In this document: one piece after another, positions 6,546-16,686 of the stretch | Layout of the letters: every line of letters starts with the position of its first letter | Numbering within the stretch: the stretch's first letter is position 1 | Origin: QQVM01 sp964544885 | GTDB lineage: Bacteria; Bacteroidota; Bacteroidia; AKYH767-A; 2013-40CM-41-45 | Length of the DNA: 64,000 nt | Assembly (NCBI GenBank): GCA_964544885.1 | Contig: CAZJDX010000010.1 | Span: forward strand, 1 to 64,000 | Direction of reading: 5' to 3' | The notes under the pieces: generated by a model | The model's input: the letters and a program-made list of their open reading frames with translations, nothing else | The model's database searches: none | Told to the model about the DNA's origin: nothing | Program-made: the position numbers and the translations under genes

Positions 6546-7547
6546 ATGAAAAATTTCACTTCGTTAATCCGGTCTTGTACCATTTTACTGATTTCTGCTA
6601 CTTCATTTGCACAACCCTACAGCGGAACAATTTTTATTGATCCCGGCATTATTACTTCTGCGGATCAGTCCACCTTGTTTAGTACGACCTACACGGGTCA
6701 GGGAATGCGAACCGTTTATGACAGAAGAATACCGGGCTGGACATCAATCAATGCCTACCTGTTCGACATAGTATGGGATGATGGCCTGACTTGCGAGGCT
6801 CAGATAAATCCGGAGTTCGGCTCCGTAGCTGCTGCCACGATTGAGGCTGAAAAGTATGCCCTTGTTGTAGGAAGACTTCCAACATGTTTACGGGAGGACG
6901 TGGATGCTTTGTGGATACACCTTGGCGTCGAACCTTTTGGAGGAGGGAACAATTCCATTCTGATTCATACCGGTCAAAGTGCCTCCTACGAGTCGCAGGG
7001 AATTCTTGAAGAAACCTTGGTTCATGAAGCATCCCATACTTCCCTGGATGCAGGTCATGCTTCTTCTCCCGGTTGGTTGGCAGCACAGAGCGCCGATCCC
7101 AATTTTATCTCCACCTACGCCGCTGCAAATCCAACTACTGAAGATGTGGCCGAAAGTTTTCTGACCTGGCTGGCAATCAGACAATGCAGTATCAGGATTT
7201 CGCAACAGAACCAGGACAGTATCAGCCTTACCATTCCAAACCGGATCAGTTATTTTGACAGCCAGAATTTTAGTATGTATCCTTTATGTATGGTCACAGG
7301 AATGGAAGAATCTACAATGAGAGTGGTGGCGTTATATCCCAATCCGGCCGGGCAGCATCTTCATATCCAGTCGCCGGATATTATTAGCAGAGTAGAGATC
7401 TTTACGATTGACGGCAAACGGGCAATTCTGTTGTCAGACATCAACGAACAAAAAATTACTGTCGGAAATTTACAACCCGGACTTTACTTTATTTCAATAG
7501 AGAACAATAAAGGAATCAAAAAGAATATAAGATGGATCAAGAATTGA
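6546..7547 (+). CDS. secreted HExxH protein with T9SS type A sorting domain
   Basis: 333-residue exported protein. The ATG at 6546 is chosen because it opens the signal peptide (MKNFTSLIRSCTILLISATSFAQ); the in-frame TTG two codons earlier is less likely. HEASH (residues 160-164) is followed by a third His seven residues on, and by an acidic cluster in TTEDVAESFLTW that could hold another ligand, so a zinc peptidase-like fold is plausible. The C terminus has YPNPAGQ and GLYFISIENNKG, a type A sorting domain. The composition of this gene is close to the rest of the window, unlike the AT-rich HExxH gene at 2252. Activity is not demonstrable from sequence. Confidence 0.8.
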   Translation: MKNFTSLIRSCTILLISATSFAQPYSGTIFIDPGIITSADQSTLFSTTYTGQGMRTVYDRRIPGWTSINAYLFDIVWDDGLTCEAQINPEFGSVAAATIEAEKYALVVGRLPTCLREDVDALWIHLGVEPFGGGNNSILIHTGQSASYESQGILEETLVHEASHTSLDAGHASSPGWLAAQSADPNFISTYAAANPTTEDVAESFLTWLAIRQCSIRISQQNQDSISLTIPNRISYFDSQNFSMYPLCMVTGMEESTMRVVALYPNPAGQHLHIQSPDIISRVEIFTIDGKRAILLSDINEQKITVGNLQPGLYFISIENNKGIKKNIRWIKN

Positions 7548-7652
7548 TGCTGTCCTGCTTTATGGAACACTATAGCCTATATAGGAATGTACTGGATATT
7601 GACGGTATAGAAAATAGTTTTTTCGTTGTGAGTAACATAATTCTTTGAGATT

Positions 7653-8939
7653 ATGATGAGAGGCCTGCATGTTTTCCTCTGGCTGCTTTTCGTTATTCTG
7701 ACCAGAACATCCGGTTCGCAACCTGTGATCATTGATTCAGTGGTAATCAGTCGTTGTGAGAGTACCCCCGGAAATAGTCTCTATAAGTCGATTGATTCAA
7801 TTGATGTAAGGGGTTTGATTGTCAGCCGGCATGAATTCATGGCAGACACCAATGGGATGCCCGATTATCAGACCTCTTATACTTATTCCGCAACAAAGAA
7901 GCCCCTAAGCATTATTCGTAATTCTTATGCACAATCCACATGGACAGTTCTAAAAGAAGAACATTGGTTGTATGATACGTATGATAGTCTTGTCTCGTAT
8001 AATTCAGACGATTATAACTCAGGTCTTCTAAGCAGTTCCGTTCGTGACTTGTTCGGTTATGATCTGTTGAACAGAACAACTACTCATACACATCAAACAT
8101 ACTCGGTTGTTTCCGGTTTGTGGGAAAATGAATACCGGTGGCTAGTCAATTATGATTCATCTGGAAAAGCATCAGAGAAAGTACTTGAATTCTGGATCAA
8201 CGGGAGCTTATTTGTACCCGGCCGGAAAGAATGGATTTTTTATCTCCCCAACGATTCAATAGAGTACATATCCTCCAGAGATTATTCAGAATCAGACTCT
8301 GTTGTTTTTTACCATACTTATAATTCGCAAGGCTTTCTTGAGAATATTCTGGAGGAAGTGTGGACACCTTCAGGGCTTTCTTACCAGATTCGAAGCTCCA
8401 CTAATTATTATGATTCAAGTCAAAGAATTTTCGCTGCCGGCACTTTATGGAATGTTGTGTATTGGGAACCCTGCGATACAACTTCCTATGTTTATGACAC
8501 AGATGATCGATTAATTTTTTATTCTTATTCAGGATTGGGAACCTGTGGAAGAGGCGGTAATAGCGTCAGATACGTTTTCGATGTTTCTGGCAGTCTGGAT
8601 TCAACAACAAAATGCAACTGGACTCAGGGGAGCTCGCAATGTTTTTCTTGTGCGCACGAATTCCATTCCTTAACCGCTGATCAGGCAGAGCTTATAAGGC
8701 CTGTTTTGAAGATATGGCCAAATCCCGTGCGTGATGTTGCAGTAGTGGAGCTTAAAGAGTTTCTGGGCAACTGGACATGGACATTGTATAATGTGCTTGG
8801 ACAAAGGTTTCAACACCATTCGGAAATTGAGGATAAACAATTGAAAGTTGATATGAATCAACTCGAGACGGGAGTGTACTTCTATCAGATTACAATCGGA
8901 GAGCGATTTTCAGCAATCGGTAAATTGATTGTTAATTGA
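7653..8939 (+). CDS. secreted Tyr/Asp/Ser-rich repeat protein, T9SS type A
   Basis: 428 residues, function unknown. The signal peptide is MMRGLHVFLWLLFVILTRTSGSQ, with two adjacent ATGs (7653 and 7656). The body is a series of loose beta-strand repeats of about 40-50 residues (for example WLYDTYDSLVSYNSDDYNSG, WLVNYDSSGKASEKVLEFW, FYHTYNSQGFLENILEEVW), reminiscent of YD/RHS-like wall repeats but without their strict consensus. The sorting domain has IWPNPVRD and GVYFYQI. It ends about 90 bp from the end of the convergent 9030-13151 gene, whose N-terminal part has the same kind of repeat, so the two may be paralogues. Confidence 0.8.
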   Translation: MMRGLHVFLWLLFVILTRTSGSQPVIIDSVVISRCESTPGNSLYKSIDSIDVRGLIVSRHEFMADTNGMPDYQTSYTYSATKKPLSIIRNSYAQSTWTVLKEEHWLYDTYDSLVSYNSDDYNSGLLSSSVRDLFGYDLLNRTTTHTHQTYSVVSGLWENEYRWLVNYDSSGKASEKVLEFWINGSLFVPGRKEWIFYLPNDSIEYISSRDYSESDSVVFYHTYNSQGFLENILEEVWTPSGLSYQIRSSTNYYDSSQRIFAAGTLWNVVYWEPCDTTSYVYDTDDRLIFYSYSGLGTCGRGGNSVRYVFDVSGSLDSTTKCNWTQGSSQCFSCAHEFHSLTADQAELIRPVLKIWPNPVRDVAVVELKEFLGNWTWTLYNVLGQRFQHHSEIEDKQLKVDMNQLETGVYFYQITIGERFSAIGKLIVN

Positions 8940-9029
8940 TATTTCTTGTTTAAGTTTTATTTACTCGGGAGAGTTAATTTTCTGCTTTTGTACACATTAT
9001 AGAATTCCGGACGTGATTTCTTTCTTGGT

Positions 9030-12000
9030 TTAATGCAATTTGATCAGCCGGAAATTTGCCTGTAGTGAATTATTCCGATCACGAACTTCAAGAAAATAAA
9101 TTCCTTCGGATAAGTCTGTCGCGTTTATGTGTTCTGTTTGATTTTCACAGTTGTGTTTTAACAGTACATTCCCCAGTGGTCCTCTGAGTGTAAGAAAGAG
9201 TCTTTCTGTAGAACGAATGACTGTCCGGTCTATGCTGATTAAATCAGTGAAGGGGTTTGGCCAGACTTTTATTTCGCCTGATTGCATTTCTTCTATATTA
9301 ACGTCAAACCCTATAACCAGCGAATCGCATTCTTGACATTGATTTACATCGGTGATGCAGAAAACATAGGTTCCGGGTAATTTACCGCTAATGGAAAGGT
9401 TTGTATCACCGTCTGACCATAAGAGACTGTATGGCGGGGACCCTCCGGAAATACTCACCTGTGCTGAACCGTCATTGCATGAAACGCAACTTGCATGTTG
9501 GACATTAGTTTGTATATTGATTCGGGCCGGCTGTGATACATACTGTGATTTATTTACAGTACAACCGTTGGTGTCAGTAACTGACAGCTGGTACGTTCCA
9601 GAGCAAATATTGTTCAGATCAGATCCGGTAGAACCATCAGACCAGGTATATACATAAGGAGATGTTCCCCCTGTAACTAAACTCTGTAATGCCCCGTCAC
9701 AGGATTGAAAGCACAGTGGCTTGTGAATATTAAACAGGATTTGCATAGCTTGTGGTGAATACACCGATATTGAATCTGATGCAATGCAACCACTTGCATC
9801 AGTCATCATTACAAAATAGATTGAGGAGCATAAGCTTGTTTTTTGAGAAAGGGTGTCGCCGTTTGGCCAAAGAAATGAAAAGGGACCTGTACCCTGTGCA
9901 GTGAGAAAGATGCCTCCATCGCATGCCTGATAGCAACTTGTGGCGGTGGAGGAACTATTGATTGTGCAGGAAATTAAAATAGAGTCAGGTATTACTTCAC
10001 ATGAATAATTGCCAGAAGGAATCGCTTTATACCAACCGGGGGCTATTGGATGAATATAATTCTTATCGGCACCATGAATCAGACTGTCGTTCAAATACCA
10101 TTGCCATGAACTAACGAGTATATCAGTGTGTGCGCGAATATCGTTCGAATCATATACCAGCCTTATGTTCATTGGGCCTGGGCCAAAGGAAAGATATACG
10201 GAGTCTTTTCCGTGACAACCAAATCCGTTATCAGTCAACATCCTGTAGAGTCCGGATTCATGTGCCGGGTAGTTCCATTGTGAACCGGAAAGAAGATTCT
10301 CATAATTATACCATCTGTAGTTCCATCCCTGGTAAGGAGTTGCCGCAAGCATAACCGTATCACCACTGCAGGCATTCACCAGGCCGTTCAGATTGAGTTC
10401 AACGGATACGGATGTATCTGGCGTGAATGTGCCCAGGTTAATTTCTCCAAACTGCCTGCATCCGTTTGAGTCTGTGACTGTCAAATAGTAATAGCCGGTA
10501 TGAAATACGGTAACCGTATCTTCTGAACCGGTAAAATATTCTAAGCTTGTTCCGTTACGCCACTGGTAAGTATAGTCTTCCGGTTGAGGCAAGGAAGCAA
10601 AAAGCTGTATTGAATCTATATCACATCTGTTTGCCGGAATTGAAACAGGTTGTATTTGCGGAACAGGAATCTGCTGAAAAGTACCGATAGTTACTGTGTC
10701 GGAAGTGTTCTGACAGCCATCAATGTAGTTTACCCAATATTGTCCAGGTTCATGAATATAACGAATGGTAGGGGAGCCTGCACCATTATATGGATATCCA
10801 TTATTGTACCAGTAAAAAGTACCGGATCCGGCATTGGTCACTGTAAGCGTGTCAAAATATTCATTACCGTTTGCCGACGCGCAGACCTTATCACTGCTGG
10901 AGGTCAGCTGTAGTTGCACGGGTGATTTCACCAGTATGTGAATCGTGTCAGACCTCACAGCACCGGTCGAATCTATGATGGTAAGTATATAGTTTGTACT
11001 GACCTGTGGTGTAAGTACCGGTGCAGCAATAAAAGGATCACTAAGACCTGTTGAAGGGGACCAATGATACTGTAATGCGCTGGCAGTTCCTGAAATTTTA
11101 TAATAATTTATTAAATAGTTATATGGCTGGCCCACGCATAATTTTAACGTGTCCTGTGTGAACACAATCCTGAAGGTGGAATAATTATAAAACTTTTCAA
11201 CGGAAAATACCTGACAGGTCCCATTGCTGTATGAGTAACTGTAAAAACCGCTTTGATTTATTGAAAGTTTATTGTTGGTTGCGCCACTAATGCTGTCTCC
11301 ATTCAAATACCATTGAAAGGATCCATTGTATAAGCCTACACTTTGTAATATCGTATCCTGACTTTGATATATGTCCGGGTTTACATATAATGGATTAATG
11401 GAAGCAGTCACATTTACGTTAAAGCGGCTTACACAACCAAAACTGTCCGTAGCTTCAACCCACTTATTGAAATGTCCGTAATAACTCTTGGCTGTTGGAG
11501 TGCTTTCACCCAGATTCCATTGATAAGAAACGTACCCGGAACTTGCTGTTTGAATAAGGGTGTCATCAGGACAAATTACTGTATTCCCTTCAGGAACAAT
11601 CCTTACAGGTGGCTGAGAGAATTGAAGATGGGTTGTTGACGATGTGTCAATTCCACATTGATTGCTCACTACCAAATTATACAAACCATTAATTTGCTGA
11701 TGATGACTCCTGTTCGCGAATTGCAAAGTTGGACTGTTGGCGCCTTGCATAAGCGTATCATTACGGAACCACTGATAAGAGTACAAAGGAATGTCCAGAC
11801 TCTTTAGTTCAAACAGACCGGCGGTACAGACAAAAAAACTTGAATCAGCAGAATTAGATATTGAGGGGATGAATGATTGTTGAACAACTTTTGGTTCAGA
11901 CTGGAAGTAGTGTCCAAATTGATTTACAATATTGCAATAGTAGGTTCCTGCGGTACTGATTTGTTTTACCTGTGTATTCCCGCCGTTTGTCCAGGAGTAG

Positions 12001-13151
12001 GTGTTCATCCCGGGAGCGATCCACAATGAGTCAAAACCTGACGGACATATTTCATCATTCCCATATGTCAGGTAGTAATAGTATGGCTTGTTTCCATAGT
12101 GGTAAAAGCCATGTTGAGATATGGAAGAAAAGTGTTCATGCATCAGATGACCGTCCGGGTCAAATGTTAAAATTTTGTCGTATTCGCCGGAACCAAATCT
12201 ATTCTCAAAATGTGCAGTCATGGCGGTTGAGTCAAATGTACACTTGTTAATTTCTGAACCGTACCATGTGCTACCATCGAATACTTCATTAATAGAGCTG
12301 TAGAAATTGTATTCGTTAGAACCTTGAAAATTGACATTACGAAACAGGCTTGAAGCCCCGCTTTGAGAATAATTCCTGAAATAGGTAAATGTTGTATCGT
12401 TCAGATATACCAGCGAATCTAATCTGGAAAGATAAGTGAATGTACTGTCGAATGTGTATGTCTTTCTTTCAAACAAGGAATCGTTCGGGTAGTAGGAATA
12501 ACTTGTAGAGTCTATAGCAAGCCATTGACCGGGTAGAGGTGAGCTGTAATTAAGCGAATAGCTTGGTTTGTTCTGAGCATTGTATACCGTTCGTAGTTTT
12601 GACCAATCTGTCCATGTGCCAGTGAGGTTAATCTGCATCAGTACAAGGGTGTCAAGTCCGTTAGCATCCGGATAATGGTAATAGCGATATCCATCTTCCA
12701 GAAAAACAAGAAAATTATTTACATCGTATTCATAGTAAGTATGACTGTTGTTGATCCAGCCTGAGAGTTGCCACGTCTGATAAAATGACGAGTCCGGAAG
12801 ATTGCTGGCATTATAGTAGTTAATTTCTCTGTAATAATTTACCCAATTCTCTGAAAAGTAATCCTGAAATAGTTTTTCTGACAATAAACCGGATGCAGTG
12901 TATGTGTACAAAGTCCTTCCCTCTGGTTCGAATTTATAACCAGTCCAGAGTTCTGTAAGTACGGAAGTTATATTTCCGGCAGAATCAAAATGAGTTTCGT
13001 TTCTGTTTCGCAGTCCGTATGGATCAAGTTCCCAATCCGAATAAGAATAAGTATGATAGACCTGTACTGAATCAAATTGACAAAAACCAGTAAAAGGAAC
13101 TATAAATAAAATGAATAATAAAGGATAAAGCCGGTTTTGATTTTTCAGCAT
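9030..13151 (-). CDS. giant surface protein: YD-like repeats, Ig-like and SprB-type repeats, T9SS type A
   Basis: 1373 residues. Signal peptide MLKNQNRLYPLLFILFIVPFTGFCQ. Residues about 26-370 carry Tyr/Asn-rich repeats like those of the convergent neighbour (YHTYSYSDWELD, TYTASGLLSEKLF). The middle holds several Ig-like domains with the W-x-N-x(3)-L pattern (YQWFRNDTLMQGA). Near the C terminus (coding bases about 10000-9330) three tandem SprB-type repeats are visible (C-x(2,3)-C-DG ... PY-x-W-SDG ... G-Y-x(3)-TD-x-x-GC). It ends with a type A sorting domain (VWPNP ... GIYFLEV). SprB repeats occur in the adhesin used for flavobacterial gliding; a role in surface adhesion or display is inferred. 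Confidence 0.85.
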   Translation of the reverse strand: MLKNQNRLYPLLFILFIVPFTGFCQFDSVQVYHTYSYSDWELDPYGLRNRNETHFDSAGNITSVLTELWTGYKFEPEGRTLYTYTASGLLSEKLFQDYFSENWVNYYREINYYNASNLPDSSFYQTWQLSGWINNSHTYYEYDVNNFLVFLEDGYRYYHYPDANGLDTLVLMQINLTGTWTDWSKLRTVYNAQNKPSYSLNYSSPLPGQWLAIDSTSYSYYPNDSLFERKTYTFDSTFTYLSRLDSLVYLNDTTFTYFRNYSQSGASSLFRNVNFQGSNEYNFYSSINEVFDGSTWYGSEINKCTFDSTAMTAHFENRFGSGEYDKILTFDPDGHLMHEHFSSISQHGFYHYGNKPYYYYLTYGNDEICPSGFDSLWIAPGMNTYSWTNGGNTQVKQISTAGTYYCNIVNQFGHYFQSEPKVVQQSFIPSISNSADSSFFVCTAGLFELKSLDIPLYSYQWFRNDTLMQGANSPTLQFANRSHHQQINGLYNLVVSNQCGIDTSSTTHLQFSQPPVRIVPEGNTVICPDDTLIQTASSGYVSYQWNLGESTPTAKSYYGHFNKWVEATDSFGCVSRFNVNVTASINPLYVNPDIYQSQDTILQSVGLYNGSFQWYLNGDSISGATNNKLSINQSGFYSYSYSNGTCQVFSVEKFYNYSTFRIVFTQDTLKLCVGQPYNYLINYYKISGTASALQYHWSPSTGLSDPFIAAPVLTPQVSTNYILTIIDSTGAVRSDTIHILVKSPVQLQLTSSSDKVCASANGNEYFDTLTVTNAGSGTFYWYNNGYPYNGAGSPTIRYIHEPGQYWVNYIDGCQNTSDTVTIGTFQQIPVPQIQPVSIPANRCDIDSIQLFASLPQPEDYTYQWRNGTSLEYFTGSEDTVTVFHTGYYYLTVTDSNGCRQFGEINLGTFTPDTSVSVELNLNGLVNACSGDTVMLAATPYQGWNYRWYNYENLLSGSQWNYPAHESGLYRMLTDNGFGCHGKDSVYLSFGPGPMNIRLVYDSNDIRAHTDILVSSWQWYLNDSLIHGADKNYIHPIAPGWYKAIPSGNYSCEVIPDSILISCTINSSSTATSCYQACDGGIFLTAQGTGPFSFLWPNGDTLSQKTSLCSSIYFVMMTDASGCIASDSISVYSPQAMQILFNIHKPLCFQSCDGALQSLVTGGTSPYVYTWSDGSTGSDLNNICSGTYQLSVTDTNGCTVNKSQYVSQPARINIQTNVQHASCVSCNDGSAQVSISGGSPPYSLLWSDGDTNLSISGKLPGTYVFCITDVNQCQECDSLVIGFDVNIEEMQSGEIKVWPNPFTDLISIDRTVIRSTERLFLTLRGPLGNVLLKHNCENQTEHINATDLSEGIYFLEVRDRNNSLQANFRLIKLH

Positions 13152-13489
13152 ATGCTAAGTTAGAAAAATTCACTTAACACGTATCAATTTTAACATATTG
13201 ATCGGGACTTGTTATCAAGATCCGCATTTCTGTTAGGTCACATTTAATTAGTGAAAAACGAATCATATGTCTGTTTTAACATAAAATGAGATCCTCTGAA
13301 ATGAATGTTCAATTGACCCAAATACCAATTAATTGCAATTAAACACCGGTTTATCTAATTCCGGTGGTAAAACTTCGTTTCTTCTGCAACTAATTTGATA
13401 ATTTAGACCAAGTTCCATCACTTCTGATCTTCCTGAATATATCAGTAAGACAAGTCCAAAATTCAACAACAGTTTAATTGTTAAGCATA
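13152..13489. other. gene-free divergent intergenic region
   Basis: It separates two divergent genes (9030-13151 and 13490-14767), so it must carry both promoters. It is AT-rich and contains a small palindrome around CAATTAATTG (near 13325). No convincing TAnnTTTG box, RNA gene or short coding frame is seen. Confidence 0.5.
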
Positions 13490-14767
13490 ATGGAAAAACG
13501 ATACAGGTATAGTACAAATAATTTTCTATTAATAGGAACCGGATTTCCGCTTGTGTTTATGTTGCTGCTTTTTATCTCCCATTTTTCTTGTGCTTCTCCG
13601 GCCTCAGAGGAGCAGGGTGTCGGGAAATCTGATTCCATCGCGCCTCCGGTCGAGAACCGGAAAGCTAACGCCAGATATAAACCCTATTTTACCGGTCAGA
13701 CCAGAATTTCAGGGGTAAAAACCAGTACTCCTTATAAGATTAAACTGCTGACGGAATCACTGAACAGGCCCTGGGGAATTGCTGTTCTTCCGGATGGAAG
13801 ACTGCTGATCACGGAGAAATCAGGCAATATGCGAATTGCCACAACTGATGGTAAGTTAAGCGGAAAGATCACAGGTTTACCGGCCGTGAATCCAAATGGC
13901 CAGGGAGGATTGCTTGGACTTGCCCTCGATCCTGCTTTCACAGAGAATAGGATGGTTTATTGGGTATTTTCAGAAAACTCTCCGGCCGGAAATCTGACAG
14001 CCGTTGCCAAAGGAAGATTATCGGCTGATGAACAGAAAGTCGAAGGAGCAGTGGTAATCTACAGAGCCACTCCTGCCTATAACGGTACCCTGCATTACGG
14101 CGGCAGGATCGTTTTTGACGGGAGGGGAAATTTGTTTGTCAGTACAGGCGAGCGATCCGACAGGGAAGTTAGAGAGCAGGCACAATCGCTGAACTCCGCT
14201 CTCGGGAAAATACTTCGTATAACAAAAGATGGGAAAGCTGCTTCCGGTAATCCATTCATGGAGAGAAGCGATGCAAGGAAGGAGATCTATTCTTATGGAC
14301 ACAGAAATGTTCAGGGACTCGCATTGCATCCGCAGACTGGCGAGCTTTGGTCTGGTGAATTCGGACCGAGAGGCGGTGATGAACTGAACAGGATCATTCC
14401 AGGAAAGAATTATGGATGGCCTGTTATTACCTATGGCGAAGAATACAGCGGTGCACAGGTGGGTCAGGGTAAAACAAGGCAGGAAGGCATGGAGCAACCA
14501 GTTTATTATTGGGACCCGGTTCTATCGCCGAGCGGAATGACATTTTATAACGGAAACAGTATGACTGAGTGGAAAAATAATCTTTTCATATGCGGCCTGA
14601 ACAGCAATCATGTCGCAAGGCTCGTGATATCGGATAACAAAGTCATAGGGGAGGAGCGCTTACTGAGTGACGAAGGACAACGATACCGGGATATCTGTCA
14701 GGGAAAAGACGGAGCTTTATATGTTATAACAGATGAAGGAAGACTGTACTGGGTTGGAAAGCGGTAG
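13490..14767 (+). CDS. PQQ-dependent sugar dehydrogenase (GSDH family)
   Basis: 425-residue exported enzyme, most similar to soluble aldose sugar dehydrogenases (Asd/YliI type), which oxidise aldoses with PQQ in the periplasm or at the cell surface. ATG 13490 leads into a hydrophobic signal ending ISHFSC (Cys34), so it could be a lipoprotein, though the lipobox is loose. Typical six-bladed propeller motifs are present: LNRPWGIAVLPDGRLLITEK, GQGGLLGLALDP, HYGGRIVFDGRGNLFVSTGER, SYGHRNVQGLALHP, GEFGPRGGDELN, GKNYGWPVITYGEEY and SPSGMTFY. His and Arg in GHRN and Arg in GPRGGDE correspond to PQQ-pocket positions. No PQQ biosynthesis gene is nearby. Confidence 0.9.
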   Translation: MEKRYRYSTNNFLLIGTGFPLVFMLLLFISHFSCASPASEEQGVGKSDSIAPPVENRKANARYKPYFTGQTRISGVKTSTPYKIKLLTESLNRPWGIAVLPDGRLLITEKSGNMRIATTDGKLSGKITGLPAVNPNGQGGLLGLALDPAFTENRMVYWVFSENSPAGNLTAVAKGRLSADEQKVEGAVVIYRATPAYNGTLHYGGRIVFDGRGNLFVSTGERSDREVREQAQSLNSALGKILRITKDGKAASGNPFMERSDARKEIYSYGHRNVQGLALHPQTGELWSGEFGPRGGDELNRIIPGKNYGWPVITYGEEYSGAQVGQGKTRQEGMEQPVYYWDPVLSPSGMTFYNGNSMTEWKNNLFICGLNSNHVARLVISDNKVIGEERLLSDEGQRYRDICQGKDGALYVITDEGRLYWVGKR

Positions 14768-14857
14768 ACATGGATTGCTCATCCGGTTTTCTGACTTCAA
14801 ACCCCTTGATTCATTTTTTTCTTCCTGGTGATAGACCTTAGATTTTTTTATTGATGA

Positions 14858-16075
14858 TTAGTGTAAAGAAATTTTGGTTCTGTAAAACTGTTCTCTGTCA
14901 AAGAAACTAATGATGTAAATTCCATCGCTGAGAGTGTTCAGATCAATCCCGGCATTCCCGGAAATAAGCTTTGCAGAGATTGTTTCTCTGCCATTCATGT
15001 CAAAAATTTGAAAATGCATGAAAGAGTCCTTGCCGGCAAGCTCATGAATATAAAGTACACGGTCGTAAATATGGTATGTAAAACCGATATCACCCTGAAT
15101 TCCATGAATACCAACATTCAGCACGAGGATGGGGTCGGATGTGGCAATACAACCAAAGCCGGAGGTAGTTGTGACAGAATAGTAACCGTTCACAAGTGGA
15201 GTAATGGAAACTCCTGTCTCACCCGGAACAGGAATGCCGTTCAGATTCCATTGATTACCTGTAATCGCGCTGCTCACAATGCTTGATCCCAGGTTAAATA
15301 TCAGAGGCTTGGGGACACCATTTGTGAATGGCACGTTTGCATTTCTTATTGCGCCCATGATGTTACCTGTATTGTTTGCACTTCCTTTGTCAAAGACCTG
15401 CGAGCCACTTCCTTCATTGAATTGCCAGTAACCAACCAGATCGCTCACTTGCGAAGTGTCCAGATGATGATCCTTGTTAGCGGTGAAATCACTTTGATAC
15501 AATACCCGTTTCCAGATTCGCACCTCATCGATCAGTCCCGTCCATGTTCTTCCGCTGAATGCATTTTCATCCGCGATCCTTCCGATTTTTAAGGCATAGT
15601 CCGGTGAGGGATCAATGGTTCCGGTAAAGCGTCTGTCATTCACAAAAGTTCCGTCTATATACAGTCTGAGTCTGGAACCGTTGTAGGTTGCCGCAACATG
15701 ATGCCAGGTGTTTAGTTGCAATGCGTTCGGATCACTCAGTACCTCTTTCCATCCTTGAGGATCACCATCATCATCAATACCGGCAATGTTGAATGAAAGT
15801 TGTCCGTCACCTCCCGCACGCAGTACATAACCTTTCTCACCTGCAGTCCACCCATGCTTGCAAACGATAGTTCCCATTTCATAGGAGGAGGCCCATGATG
15901 TGGCATATATCCAGGCTTCGATGGTAATATCATCGGTGATGTCAAATGCAGAATCCGGAGCAAATGAAACATAGGATGATCCGTCGAATTGAAGACTGTG
16001 AATGTTTGGATCACATAATTGACCTGTGACACTTGCAGAGAAGGCCAGGAATATCAGCGTAAAGAATTTTTTCAT
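14858..16075 (-). CDS. secreted LamG (concanavalin A-like) protein, T9SS type A
   Basis: 405 residues. ATG at 16075 gives the signal peptide MKKFFTLIFLAFSASVTGQ; an in-frame GTG two codons upstream is ignored. Residues about 25-215 form a LamG/concanavalin-like jelly roll: SLQFDGSSYVSF, DITDDITIEAWIY, WHHVAATYNGSRLRLYIDG, LKIGRIADENAFSGRTWTG and IDEVRIWKRVL are all typical. An Ig-like stretch (NQWNLNGIPVPGETG ... GFGCIATSDP) and a sorting domain (FDMNGRETIS ... LSDGIYIISFF) follow. Such domains commonly bind carbohydrate or other ligands at the cell surface; the ligand is unknown. The gene is monocistronic and converges on the sugar dehydrogenase. Confidence 0.88.
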   Translation of the reverse strand: MKKFFTLIFLAFSASVTGQLCDPNIHSLQFDGSSYVSFAPDSAFDITDDITIEAWIYATSWASSYEMGTIVCKHGWTAGEKGYVLRAGGDGQLSFNIAGIDDDGDPQGWKEVLSDPNALQLNTWHHVAATYNGSRLRLYIDGTFVNDRRFTGTIDPSPDYALKIGRIADENAFSGRTWTGLIDEVRIWKRVLYQSDFTANKDHHLDTSQVSDLVGYWQFNEGSGSQVFDKGSANNTGNIMGAIRNANVPFTNGVPKPLIFNLGSSIVSSAITGNQWNLNGIPVPGETGVSITPLVNGYYSVTTTSGFGCIATSDPILVLNVGIHGIQGDIGFTYHIYDRVLYIHELAGKDSFMHFQIFDMNGRETISAKLISGNAGIDLNTLSDGIYIISFFDREQFYRTKISLH

Positions 16076-16686
16076 GATCACAGCAATGACTCCTTTTCTG
16101 GTGAAGATCCTAATGGTTCTGTCCAGATGAGCTTTTTATATAATTTATTTTCCAGAATACAATTTACCGAATAAGCCCTTGCAAAGCAAGAGTGGAGAGG
16201 ATTTCCGGGAAGTCATCAGTGATTTCTTTATTGTCTCATTCGCTCTTTTTCATTTTACCAAGTATTTGAAGTGATATACCAAATTAAAGTGGCAGTATTT
16301 TGATCACGGAATAGGAATAGCAGAATTATCGTGAATGATCAGAATCAATAATTGCCGGCTATTCTGCGGATAGACTTTAATTTTTCAATGAGGCAGATGC
16401 CGGTTATGTCCGCTTATCGCTTGAGCGGCCATATGAGTCAGCAGTGGAGAATATATGTTTCAGTGACTGCTTTTCTTTAGACAATAATAGATAACCTGTA
16501 ATCTGCTTTGAATTGTATTGGCCATCGTCATCTTTTAATGCCAGGATGTTCCGGGACGGATTGTTTTTTAAAAGGAAGTGGATTCTAGTATGATTCAGTC
16601 TTGTTTGGCCATTTGAAAGAATGAGCGAAACCTTTACTTCCGGTTTTCGTTCCCTTTCTTCAATGTCTGTTTAACCAGGGATCCCG
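16076..16686. other. 611-bp gene-free region
   Basis: It lies between the divergent LamG and TPR-lipoprotein genes. No frame with coding character, RNA gene, clear hairpin terminator or repeat was recognised on either strand. It should contain both promoters, but no good TAnnTTTG match was found. Confidence 0.5.

Noticed and set aside
13329..13517. Possible 62-residue minus-strand gene across the sugar dehydrogenase start
   Set aside because: It overlaps the start of a clear enzyme gene and has irregular composition with no conserved pattern.
16076..16686. Decayed gene in the long empty stretch
   Set aside because: No protein-like segment could be followed in any frame for more than a few codons around stops.
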